This document shows positions 1-7,049 of a DNA stretch of 64,000 bases, piece by piece. How positions within the stretch are numbered: position 1 is the first letter of the stretch; every line of letters starts with the position of its first letter. Origin of the DNA: Chryseosolibacter sp049791675 (GTDB lineage Bacteria > Bacteroidota > Bacteroidia > Cytophagales > Cyclobacteriaceae). The notes beneath the pieces were generated by a model. That model saw only the letters and a list, made by a program, of their open reading frames with translations, was not told the origin of the DNA and did no database searches. The stretch lies in NCBI GenBank assembly GCA_049791675.1, contig JBARAD010000247.1, forward strand, positions 1-64,000, read 5' to 3'. The translations under genes were made by a program, and so were the position numbers.

Positions 1-146
1 CGCGCGTCCTTTGTCATGAAATGAAAACCAAACGACACTACCTCGTTCCCGCCGATGTCCTCGTCACCAACGTTCAGCTGAGTCTTCTATAATTCTGCCA
101 GGGGTAGGTCTTTTAGGTTTAAACAGGCACGTTGAAGGGGAAACAA
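1..146. other. Left-edge non-coding stretch, no supported gene
   Basis: Two short frames run off the left edge, one on each strand (plus strand to a TAA at 90-92; minus strand open from about 86 to 1), but neither has a start codon or a recognisable domain. Nothing resembling a terminator for the minus-strand operon ending at 147 is evident. Confidence 0.4.
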
Positions 147-713
147 CTAAGCCAGCCTCCGCTGAATCAGCTTGCTCACAACATCATAAAAAGTGTGCGG
201 GTGCATGGTCCGCCACTGACTGATCTGTAGTGTTCCGCCCATATTCACATAGTGGTCAACGTTGTATTTCCTGAATTCCTCCTGTACAAAATCAGGGAAG
301 GAGACGGCAGCGATCCAGCCATCTTCTACATCCTCAAACCATTCTTCGTAATAGCAATCGTCAGAGCCATGAAAGTTCATGACGTTTTCGCCTATCAAAA
401 TGAATTTGTTGATGCCTTCGTGCAGTAGAGACTCAATGACATTTCGTTTCAGATGCATGATGTCATTATTGATCGCGTCATTCCACTCGCCGATAAATTC
501 AAGCACAGAATACCCGACGGTATAGTCCGTATATAGAATTTTTACATACAGGGTTTCCGACCCCATGAAATCCCACGCGGGATCGATATAATAGCCGTAG
601 ATCGTCTCGGAGTAAATGTCGTAATTGTATTCCTTCCCGTAAAAAGGTGAGCGGTCATCCGAGGAAGGATCGTAATATTTTAACCAGTTGTAATACGGTT
701 CAATGTCGTGCAT
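147..713 (-). CDS. Conserved-looking protein of unknown function (188 aa)
   Basis: I do not recognise the family. The product is soluble-looking and acidic, unusually rich in Tyr, Trp and Asp, with no signal peptide, membrane segment or catalytic motif that I can name. It begins MHDIEPYYNW and ends in basic residues. Its ATG at 711-713 lies inside the 3' end of murQ, overlapping by 14 bases, and it is the last gene of the kinase-murQ-unknown operon on the minus strand, so translation is probably coupled to MurQ. This position suggests a link with amino-sugar or cell-wall recycling, but that is inference from context only. Codon use looks like that of its neighbours, so it is likely a real gene. 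Confidence 0.75.
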   Translation of the reverse strand: MHDIEPYYNWLKYYDPSSDDRSPFYGKEYNYDIYSETIYGYYIDPAWDFMGSETLYVKILYTDYTVGYSVLEFIGEWNDAINNDIMHLKRNVIESLLHEGINKFILIGENVMNFHGSDDCYYEEWFEDVEDGWIAAVSFPDFVQEEFRKYNVDHYVNMGGTLQISQWRTMHPHTFYDVVSKLIQRRLA

Positions 714-1518
714 GGCCCCTGCGACTTTCTACTGCTTTTCGCACAGAACCATATTCCTTGAGTAAACGTTCGGCTTCGTCCTGGGGAATTGCCAGCTCCT
801 CCATTACCATCTTCGTTCCGCGATCGACAAGCTTTACGTTCGTTAATTGCATGTCGACCATCTTGTTGCCCTTTACCCGGCCCAGGCGGATCATGGTCGC
901 AGTGGAGATCATGTTCAAGACGAGCTTTTGTGCTGTTCCTGATTTCATGCGCGTGCTCCCGGTAACAAATTCAGGACCGACCACAACCTCGACCGGAAAA
1001 GTGGCGTGCTTTGCTACTTCGGAACCTGCGTTGCAAACGACGCAGCCGGTTGTGATCCCGTGTGCCTGCGCTTCGTTCAAGCCACCGATCACGTAAGGGG
1101 TGCGCCCGCTGGCAGCAATCCCTATCAGAACATCTTTATCACTGATATCATGCGCGTGAAGATCCTTCCACGCCTGGGCTTTATCGTCTTCCGCATTTTC
1201 GACAGCCTTGCGGATAGCAGCGTCTCCGCCGGCAATAAGGCCGATCACGCGGCCGTGCGGCATCCCGTAGGTAGGTGGGATTTCGGAGGCATCAAGAACA
1301 CCCAGCCTTCCACTCGTTCCGGCACCAATATAAAAGAGCCTGCCACCAGAAGTCATTTTGTTTACTACCGCTTCCACCAGCCGCTCGATCTGCGGAATAG
1401 CTTTCTCCACTGCGAGCGGAACGGTCTTATCTTCCCTGTTCATGTTGTTCAAAAGCTCATGAACACTCATTTGTTCGAGGTTGCTATAGGAAGAAGAAGA
1501 TTCGGTAGTTGTAGACAT
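700..1518 (-). CDS. murQ: N-acetylmuramic acid 6-phosphate etherase
   Basis: Cytoplasmic enzyme that cleaves the D-lactyl ether of MurNAc-6-phosphate to give GlcNAc-6-phosphate and D-lactate during peptidoglycan recycling. The 272-residue product is a complete SIS-domain protein. It shows the signature GAGTSGRLGVLDASE at about residues 65-79, where Glu79 matches the catalytic acid of the E. coli enzyme (Glu83), and Glu110 matches its second catalytic glutamate. The conserved GSTRMKSGTAQK segment is at about 187-198. The gene lies 26 bases downstream of a BadF-type sugar kinase and overlaps the next gene, which fits a recycling operon in which the kinase makes the phosphosugar substrate. The first ATG of the frame is used. 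Confidence 0.96.
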   Translation of the reverse strand: MSTTTESSSSYSNLEQMSVHELLNNMNREDKTVPLAVEKAIPQIERLVEAVVNKMTSGGRLFYIGAGTSGRLGVLDASEIPPTYGMPHGRVIGLIAGGDAAIRKAVENAEDDKAQAWKDLHAHDISDKDVLIGIAASGRTPYVIGGLNEAQAHGITTGCVVCNAGSEVAKHATFPVEVVVGPEFVTGSTRMKSGTAQKLVLNMISTATMIRLGRVKGNKMVDMQLTNVKLVDRGTKMVMEELAIPQDEAERLLKEYGSVRKAVESRRGHARH

Positions 1519-1544
1519 AGTCCAGGCAGAAATATTTCAGGGTT

Positions 1545-2393
1545 TCAACGTTTGTGTGTGTGATATAAAGTCAGGCCCGCGATTGGGCCCTCCAGAATAT
1601 TCTTAACGGTAATGCCCTTGTCGTTCGCCACCTGACGCAATATGTCGCTGAAATAAAATGCAATCGAGCCGGTAAAGTGAACTTTCAGGTGCTGATAGTC
1701 CTTGTATTTCATCACATTGTTCTCGTAGAACTCAGCGAAGCTTGAGTAGATCAGCTGGTAGCAATAAGGTTCTTTCAAATGCTGAAAGATGAATTTTGCG
1801 AAGCTGGCAAGGAATGCACTGGGCTTCTCTTCCTGATACACTTTTTCAAGAAATTCCTCCCGCGTGAGCGGGAACCGCGCATGAAATTGGTTCGCGAGAT
1901 TTTCAGGCAGTTTCTTTCTGAGATAGTCTACCAGAAACTTTCTGCCAATGTTGGCGCCAGAGCCTTCATCCGCGAGGATCCATCCCAGGTTCGCTACATT
2001 GTCAATGATATTTTTCCCATCGTACAGGCAGGAATTGGAGCCGGTACCCATAATACACGCAATACCCGGTTCGTTGCCACATAAAGCCCGCGCCGCGGCC
2101 AGCAGATCCCAACCGATCTCAATCCTGGATTGCGGGAAAAACTCCAGGAAAGCATGCTTAATGGTCAACTGATTTTTTTCGGAAGACACGCCCGCGCCGT
2201 AGAAATAGATATCCTCTACAACCTCGCCCGCGGGGATACGCGGCAACAAAGTCTCCCGCACATTCCTGTTAAGGTCTTCGATGGGTTGGTAATATGGATT
2301 GAACCCAGGCGTACTTGCCTGATCAATCGCGCCGTTTTTTGAAACGAGCCTCCAGTCAGTCTTGGAGCCTCCGCTATCCGCTATTAAAATCAT
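1545..2393 (-). CDS. BadF/BadG/BcrA/BcrD-type sugar kinase (GlcNAc/MurNAc kinase-like)
   Basis: ATP-dependent kinase of the ASKHA fold, expected to phosphorylate an N-acetylated amino sugar in the cytoplasm. The 282-residue protein shows the phosphate-1 loop DSGGSKTDW at residues 6-14, the GTGSNS adenosine/phosphate motif at 116-121 and GWILADEGSG at 137-146, all typical of the NAGK-like branch. MurK of Clostridium acetobutylicum, which phosphorylates both MurNAc and GlcNAc, belongs to this family, and the immediate murQ neighbour makes the same role likely here (inference). It is the first gene of a three-gene minus-strand operon and has a TAGCTTTG -7 box about 42 bases upstream of its ATG. 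Confidence 0.9.
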   Translation of the reverse strand: MILIADSGGSKTDWRLVSKNGAIDQASTPGFNPYYQPIEDLNRNVRETLLPRIPAGEVVEDIYFYGAGVSSEKNQLTIKHAFLEFFPQSRIEIGWDLLAAARALCGNEPGIACIMGTGSNSCLYDGKNIIDNVANLGWILADEGSGANIGRKFLVDYLRKKLPENLANQFHARFPLTREEFLEKVYQEEKPSAFLASFAKFIFQHLKEPYCYQLIYSSFAEFYENNVMKYKDYQHLKVHFTGSIAFYFSDILRQVANDKGITVKNILEGPIAGLTLYHTHKR

Positions 2394-2434
2394 GTTGTTG
2401 CTTCTCCTGGATCTTAAGTCATCCAGTAGTTGTG

Positions 2435-2442
2435 CAAAGCTA
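2435..2442 (-). promoter_or_regulatory. Bacteroidota -7 box for the kinase-murQ operon
   Basis: Minus strand reads TAGCTTTG, an exact match to the TAnnTTTG element of Bacteroidota housekeeping promoters, 41 bases before the kinase start. No clear TTG -33 element is seen. Confidence 0.55.
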
Positions 2443-2494
2443 AAATTTGAAATGAATTGATAAAAGAATATGCTGGATGCTTTGAAATAAATCC

Positions 2495-2743
2495 TCAGGC
2501 TTTCAGTTTGCCGATCACCTTGAATTTGTCAAAGACTTTTTCGGTATGCGGGGCATCTCTTAATTCATCGGAAAGGTCCTGGCCGGCCCAGTGTTCATAA
2601 TGCTTCCCCTTAAGCCAGAGCCTTGAGGCAGTGACATCGTACACAAGATCGTTGAAGGCAACCCAGATTTCAGGTCTGTCCTGCCCGTTTCGCAAAGCCA
2701 GCTGGGATTTTGTTATAAGCGGAAGTTCTTTTGACGGAAACAA
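2495..2743 (-). CDS. Cytochrome b5-like heme/steroid-binding domain protein
   Basis: Small (82 aa) single-domain protein of the cytochrome b5-like family. The core reads VAFNDLVYDVTASRLW at about residues 29-44, then KHYEHWAGQDL and a second histidine in APHTEKVF; the two histidines are candidates for axial heme ligands. There is no signal peptide or anchor, so the product is probably soluble and cytoplasmic, with electron transfer or small-molecule binding as possible roles. The only in-frame start that keeps the N-terminus is TTG at 2743; an ATG slightly upstream is in another frame. It sits alone between the recycling operon and the divergent dipeptidase gene. Confidence 0.8.
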   Translation of the reverse strand: MFPSKELPLITKSQLALRNGQDRPEIWVAFNDLVYDVTASRLWLKGKHYEHWAGQDLSDELRDAPHTEKVFDKFKVIGKLKA

Positions 2744-2819
2744 TCTAAATCATTTTTATTTTTACAAATTGCTTTGATTTAACCCCAACCGCATGACCTG
2801 CGGGTAGCGCCTGAATCAA

Positions 2820-2827
2820 TAACTTTG
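2820..2827 (+). promoter_or_regulatory. -7 box for the M19 dipeptidase gene
   Basis: TAACTTTG matches TAnnTTTG exactly and lies 27 bases before the ATG at 2855. A -33 TTG is not clear. Confidence 0.55.
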
Positions 2828-2854
2828 TAATAATATAAATTCTTTCCCGTCTTT

Positions 2855-4105
2855 ATGAAATTAAACTTTCTCGGTGCGTGCTTTCTTGTCGTGTGGCTTT
2901 CCGGGTGCCACACAGTTGACACAGCGAAAAATTTCAGCAATTTACCCAATGAAGAGGTCCAAAAGATTGCCGATTCCCTTGCCCAGGTTTATATTATTGT
3001 CGATGGACACGTTGATCTTCCCTACCGGTTAAGCATTAAAAATTTCAGGCTTGAACGCCAATACCTTGGCATCCCTGTCAGCACCACAGAAGGCGATTTT
3101 GATTTTGAGCGGGCAAAGAAAGGGGGACTTGACGCGCCCTTCATGTCCATATACATCCCTTCCGTCAATCAGCAACAACCGGATATGGGCAAAGCGCTTG
3201 CGGACACACTGATCAACATGGTCGAAGGGATTGCAAAGGGGATACCCGATAAATTTGCCCTGGCGAGAACCCCTGCTGACATTGAAAAGAATACAGCCGG
3301 AGGAAAGATATCGTTGCCCATGGGCATGGAGAACGGGGCGCCTATTGGCAATGACCTTGCCAATGTGAAATATTTCTTCGACCGGGGTATCCGTTACATT
3401 ACGCTTACCCACGGAAAGGACAATCAGATCTGTGATTCGAGTTATGACAGTACCGCCACGTGGGGTGGATTAAGCCCGTTTGGAGAAAAGGTCGTTGCCG
3501 AGATGAACCAGGTGGGAATCATGGTCGACATCTCTCATGTATCGGATAGCGCATTTTATGATGTCATGAAAATAACACGGGCACCGGTCATTGCCTCGCA
3601 TTCTTCCTGCAGACATTTCACGCCGGGATTCGAAAGGAATATGAACGACGATATGATCCGTGTACTGGCTAAGAATGGTGGCGTGATCCAGATCAATTTC
3701 GGGGCTTCGTTCCTCGATTCAGTCGCCCGCCAGAACGATGCGTTGCGCGACTCGCTTGAAACCATTCTGATATCGAAAAATCTTTCGTCCGGAGACCCTG
3801 AAGCGCAACCCATCATTGAGCGGTTCGGCAAGCAACACAAAGAATTATACTCCGACGTTGCGAGAGTAGCCGATCACATCGATCATGTTGTAAAATTGGT
3901 GGGCGTTGACCATGTGGGCATCGGTTCGGATTACGATGGCGTCGGAGACAGTCTGCCGCTCGGGTTAAAAGACGTTTCCACTTACCCAAATCTCATCGCC
4001 GAACTATTGAAACGCGGATATTCACCCGCTGATATCGAGAAGATATGTTACAAAAATGTATTCAGGGTGTGGAACAAAGTGATCGACCTTTCCGGCAAAT
4101 CATAG
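2855..4105 (+). CDS. Membrane dipeptidase (peptidase family M19), lipoprotein
   Basis: Zinc dipeptidase of the renal-dipeptidase family, expected to hydrolyse dipeptides, possibly wall-derived ones, outside the inner membrane. The 416-residue product starts with a lipoprotein signal (LSGC, Cys18). The metal-site motifs are visible: GHVD with His52 and Asp54, then MENGAPIG carrying the bridging Glu, HVSDSAF and ASHSSCRHF with the later histidines, and GIGSDYDG near the C-terminus. Length and order of motifs are normal for M19. The gene is monocistronic in appearance, divergent from the cytochrome b5-like gene, and follows a recycling operon, which is compatible with a part in peptide salvage. 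Confidence 0.93.
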   Translation: MKLNFLGACFLVVWLSGCHTVDTAKNFSNLPNEEVQKIADSLAQVYIIVDGHVDLPYRLSIKNFRLERQYLGIPVSTTEGDFDFERAKKGGLDAPFMSIYIPSVNQQQPDMGKALADTLINMVEGIAKGIPDKFALARTPADIEKNTAGGKISLPMGMENGAPIGNDLANVKYFFDRGIRYITLTHGKDNQICDSSYDSTATWGGLSPFGEKVVAEMNQVGIMVDISHVSDSAFYDVMKITRAPVIASHSSCRHFTPGFERNMNDDMIRVLAKNGGVIQINFGASFLDSVARQNDALRDSLETILISKNLSSGDPEAQPIIERFGKQHKELYSDVARVADHIDHVVKLVGVDHVGIGSDYDGVGDSLPLGLKDVSTYPNLIAELLKRGYSPADIEKICYKNVFRVWNKVIDLSGKS

Positions 4106-4156
4106 GTAACGTTTTGGTATGCGCTCGTTAAAGCACAGCTTGCCTGAGTATCGTGG

Positions 4157-4177
4157 TAGCGACCTGCCGAGTCGCTA
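4157..4177 (+). terminator. Hairpin after the dipeptidase gene
   Basis: TAGCGAC (4157-4163) can pair with GTCGCTA (4171-4177) across a 7-base loop. There is no T-run behind it, so intrinsic termination is doubtful; it could be a processing or Rho-linked structure. Confidence 0.3.
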
Positions 4178-4210
4178 TGGGTCATTGGTTTTGTACTGTA
4201 ATGCTGACAA

Positions 4211-6718
4211 ATGATGAGAGGGATTATCCTGTTCATGCTGTTCACAGGAATTCAATCCGGATTCGCACAGCGTTTGCTGAGTTTTAAACCCACCCACCCG
4301 GTCATTTGTTATCAGTCTTCCGAAACCCGTCCTGACCATATCGGTATTTCCGAAAAGCTGAAACAATGGCGAAAGGATGGGACAGCCAGAATGAAGGCAG
4401 CCCGCATCGAGGTCCAGTACATAAACTTCCCGGCCGACAACATTGCCAAAACGGCTTTTCAGTACGCTGTCGACATTTGGGAATCTGAACTCACTTCACC
4501 CGTACCTATCAGGATCATGGCTGAATGGAAGCCTCTGGAGAGCGGCGTGCTCGGCGAAGCTGTGTGGGGAAGGGCCTATGCAAATTTTGGCGGCGAACAA
4601 CATCTGAATACGTTTTATCCCGTGGCGCTGGCGGAGAAGTTATCGGGGCGCGAACTGAACGATGCGTCGGAAGCCGACGTGGTCGCCTCCTTCAACAGCA
4701 ATGCCTCCTGGTACTTCGGTACCGACGGAAATACGCCTGCCGGTAAAATGGATATGGTCACCATTGTGCTCCATGAAATAGCCCATGGGTTGGGGTTCAC
4801 GGATACCTATGACGTTGAAGGGGCTGAAGGGAGTGTCGGCTTGTCTAGCGGGGGAATTTCAGTACCCTTTATTTTTGATTTATTCGTAGAGGATGGGGCC
4901 TCCGACAATCTGGTCGATGATTTTCAGTCACCTTCCCCTTCCCTGAAAGTTGCCTTGCAAAGCACGAATCTATTTTTCAACAGTCCGCTTTCGGTTGCCG
5001 CCCTGGGTGGAACGAAGCCCGAATTGTTTGCGCCTTCGACGTTTGATGGGGGGTCGAGCATCTCCCATCTCGACGAAGGCACGTTCAGTGCGAGTGGCGA
5101 CGCCAATCGGCTGATGACTCCCCATATCGCTTTCGGAGAGTCAATTCACGTTCCGGGGGGAGCTCTCCTGGGCATGCTCGGAGATATGGGATGGGTAAAT
5201 GTTAATATTAAGCATGCACCACTGAAGGACACCGAGATAAAAAACGGACAACCGTATAATATCACCGCTATTATCCGGAGTGATAATGGCTACGATGCGG
5301 GCCAGGTAAAACTGCACTATACAAGTGACGGCACCAATTTTACGGTTGTGAACATGACGCCAACCGGTGTCGCTGATCAGTTTCAATCCGCGCTTCCCGG
5401 TACAACGACTAACATGGCGTATAGTTATTTCATTTCCGTTCCGGACGGGAAAAACAGAATTTTCACCAATCCCGGGAAAATGCACACGTCGGGTGCTGCT
5501 CCAGAGCAGGGCACTCACTTTTTTAATATTGGTCCCGATCTTGCGGCCCCGGAGATAAGTCATGATCCGGTCACCTTCATCCTTGAAAGTGACGAACAAC
5601 TCTCGGTGACTGCAGAAGTGACCGACAATCTGGGATTAGCTGAAGTTTTAGCGGAGTATCGGGTGAATGACGGCGGCATTCAGACTGCAATTCTGGTGCG
5701 CGCAGGGAACACGGATGAATACAGTGCACTCATCGCAGTGCCGGCATTGGATGTCGGCGATGAAATTCATTACCGTATCATCGCAAGAGACCGCGCCAGC
5801 GCCGAAAACATTACAATACATCCTGCAGCGGGATACCATGTGGTCGCAGTCAATGGGATATTGCCGGCGCGCGACGCGTATATCAATGATTTTAACGATC
5901 CATCCGCTGACTTCTTTGGCAGTAATTTTACGATTACAACGCCTTCAGGTTTTTCGGATGGCGCAATCCACAGCGATCATCCATATCAAAATGGTACCGG
6001 TGTTAATGAGGAAAGTAATTATGTATACCAGTTGCAGATCCCTATCAGGATTGACAATACGAATCCCGTGATCCGGTTTGAAGAGATCGTACTCGTCGAG
6101 CCCGGCGAGGATGGTTCGGAATTCGGTGATCCGGGTTTTTTCGACTACGTGATCCTGGAAGGGTCGGTTGACGGAGGCAGATCGTGGATGTCCTTTGCCC
6201 CCGGTTACGATTCGCGTGAAGTCAGCGTATGGCTAGACCGTTACAACGAAAAGATGCTCGATGACGATTCTCAGGGGCAAGGCGAAGCTGCCCTGTACCG
6301 GCGGAGAAATATCAATATGCTGGAGAATAGGAATTTCACCGCAGGAGACGAAGTTCTCATCCGCTTCCGGTTGTTTGCGGATGCGCTGGCACACGGATGG
6401 GGATGGGCGATCGACAACTTGTCCATTCAGGGACCGGTCACAGACATTGACGAATCAACTTCGGCGGCGTTCAAGGTGTATCCTGTGCCGGTGACGAAAA
6501 ACCTGATGGTCGAATTGCTGACCCCGGGTGACGGAGCTTTGGAAATTCAGATTCTGGACCTTCAGGGAAGGATTCTTCATCTTGAACGCCTGACGAATTT
6601 ACCTCCGGGAATGTTCGAAAGGAGTTTCGGGTTGCATTCCTTAAAGGCTGGAATTTACCTTTTGCATATTAAGGCCGGCGCAAAGGTCTACACGCGCAAG
6701 TTCCACAAGGCAGAGTAG
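4211..6718 (+). CDS. Secreted metzincin-like metalloprotease with type IX secretion sorting domain
   Basis: Large secreted protein (835 aa). A Sec signal peptide (MMRGIILFMLFTGIQSGFAQ) leads into a catalytic-looking domain with HEIAHGLGFTD at residues 188-198. This is the metzincin zinc motif HExxHxxGxx with Asp instead of His as third ligand. A later LMTP is a candidate Met-turn, followed by GMLGDMGW. The middle holds beta-rich Ig-like/FN3-like modules (about 350-560) and a lectin-like segment. The last 80 residues (from VYPVPVTKNLMVEL) form a typical type A sorting domain ending with basic residues, which sends the protein through the type IX system whose genes lie at 56861-62462. Substrate is unknown. 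ATG at 4214 is an alternative start. Confidence 0.88.
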   Translation: MMRGIILFMLFTGIQSGFAQRLLSFKPTHPVICYQSSETRPDHIGISEKLKQWRKDGTARMKAARIEVQYINFPADNIAKTAFQYAVDIWESELTSPVPIRIMAEWKPLESGVLGEAVWGRAYANFGGEQHLNTFYPVALAEKLSGRELNDASEADVVASFNSNASWYFGTDGNTPAGKMDMVTIVLHEIAHGLGFTDTYDVEGAEGSVGLSSGGISVPFIFDLFVEDGASDNLVDDFQSPSPSLKVALQSTNLFFNSPLSVAALGGTKPELFAPSTFDGGSSISHLDEGTFSASGDANRLMTPHIAFGESIHVPGGALLGMLGDMGWVNVNIKHAPLKDTEIKNGQPYNITAIIRSDNGYDAGQVKLHYTSDGTNFTVVNMTPTGVADQFQSALPGTTTNMAYSYFISVPDGKNRIFTNPGKMHTSGAAPEQGTHFFNIGPDLAAPEISHDPVTFILESDEQLSVTAEVTDNLGLAEVLAEYRVNDGGIQTAILVRAGNTDEYSALIAVPALDVGDEIHYRIIARDRASAENITIHPAAGYHVVAVNGILPARDAYINDFNDPSADFFGSNFTITTPSGFSDGAIHSDHPYQNGTGVNEESNYVYQLQIPIRIDNTNPVIRFEEIVLVEPGEDGSEFGDPGFFDYVILEGSVDGGRSWMSFAPGYDSREVSVWLDRYNEKMLDDDSQGQGEAALYRRRNINMLENRNFTAGDEVLIRFRLFADALAHGWGWAIDNLSIQGPVTDIDESTSAAFKVYPVPVTKNLMVELLTPGDGALEIQILDLQGRILHLERLTNLPPGMFERSFGLHSLKAGIYLLHIKAGAKVYTRKFHKAE

Positions 6719-7009
6719 ACCTCTCTTTGAAAATTCTCAGTATCCGGCTGCAGATTTTGGCGACTCCCCGCAGGCGGCCGCAAAGGCTCCGCCGTCTTCC
6801 TAGCGGCTGGGTTAGACTTTTTACCATTTTGATACTCCGGGGGCATCAGGATCTTAAGACACTTTTCAGAAAGGCAAAAAGGCAGGAAAGATAAACTGGT
6901 TCTGCAATGCTGCAACCCGGGTTTGTGCCGCAAGCATTATGCTGCGGGAGGAAAGTTTAAAACATTTTAAAAAAATTGGCTGAATCCTGTTAATCCAACA
7001 ATTCTGGTA
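6719..7009. other. Intergenic stretch before carB with one strong hairpin
   Basis: No gene is supported here. A hairpin CCGCA-(A)-GCA-TTA-TGC-TGCGG lies at 6928-6947 (8 pairs, one bulged A). It is upstream of the carB promoter box and is not followed by a T-run, so it could mark the 3' end of the preceding transcript. A GCGGCCGC palindrome occurs near 6773-6780. The last 50 bases are A/T-rich. Confidence 0.5.
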
Positions 7010-7017
7010 TATTTTTG
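7010..7017 (+). promoter_or_regulatory. -7 box for carB
   Basis: TATTTTTG matches TAnnTTTG exactly, 32 bases before the carB ATG at 7050. Confidence 0.55.
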
Positions 7018-7049
7018 CGCAATTTTGTTAATTCCTTTCCCAACAACCA

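Noticed and set aside
3..92. Plus-strand open frame ending in TAA at 90-92, possibly the end of a gene from the left
   Set aside because: Only 29 codons, no recognisable motif, and the opposite strand is open over the same stretch.
647..1563. Long plus-strand frames across murQ
   Set aside because: They are antisense to a gene with clear catalytic motifs and encode no recognisable domain.
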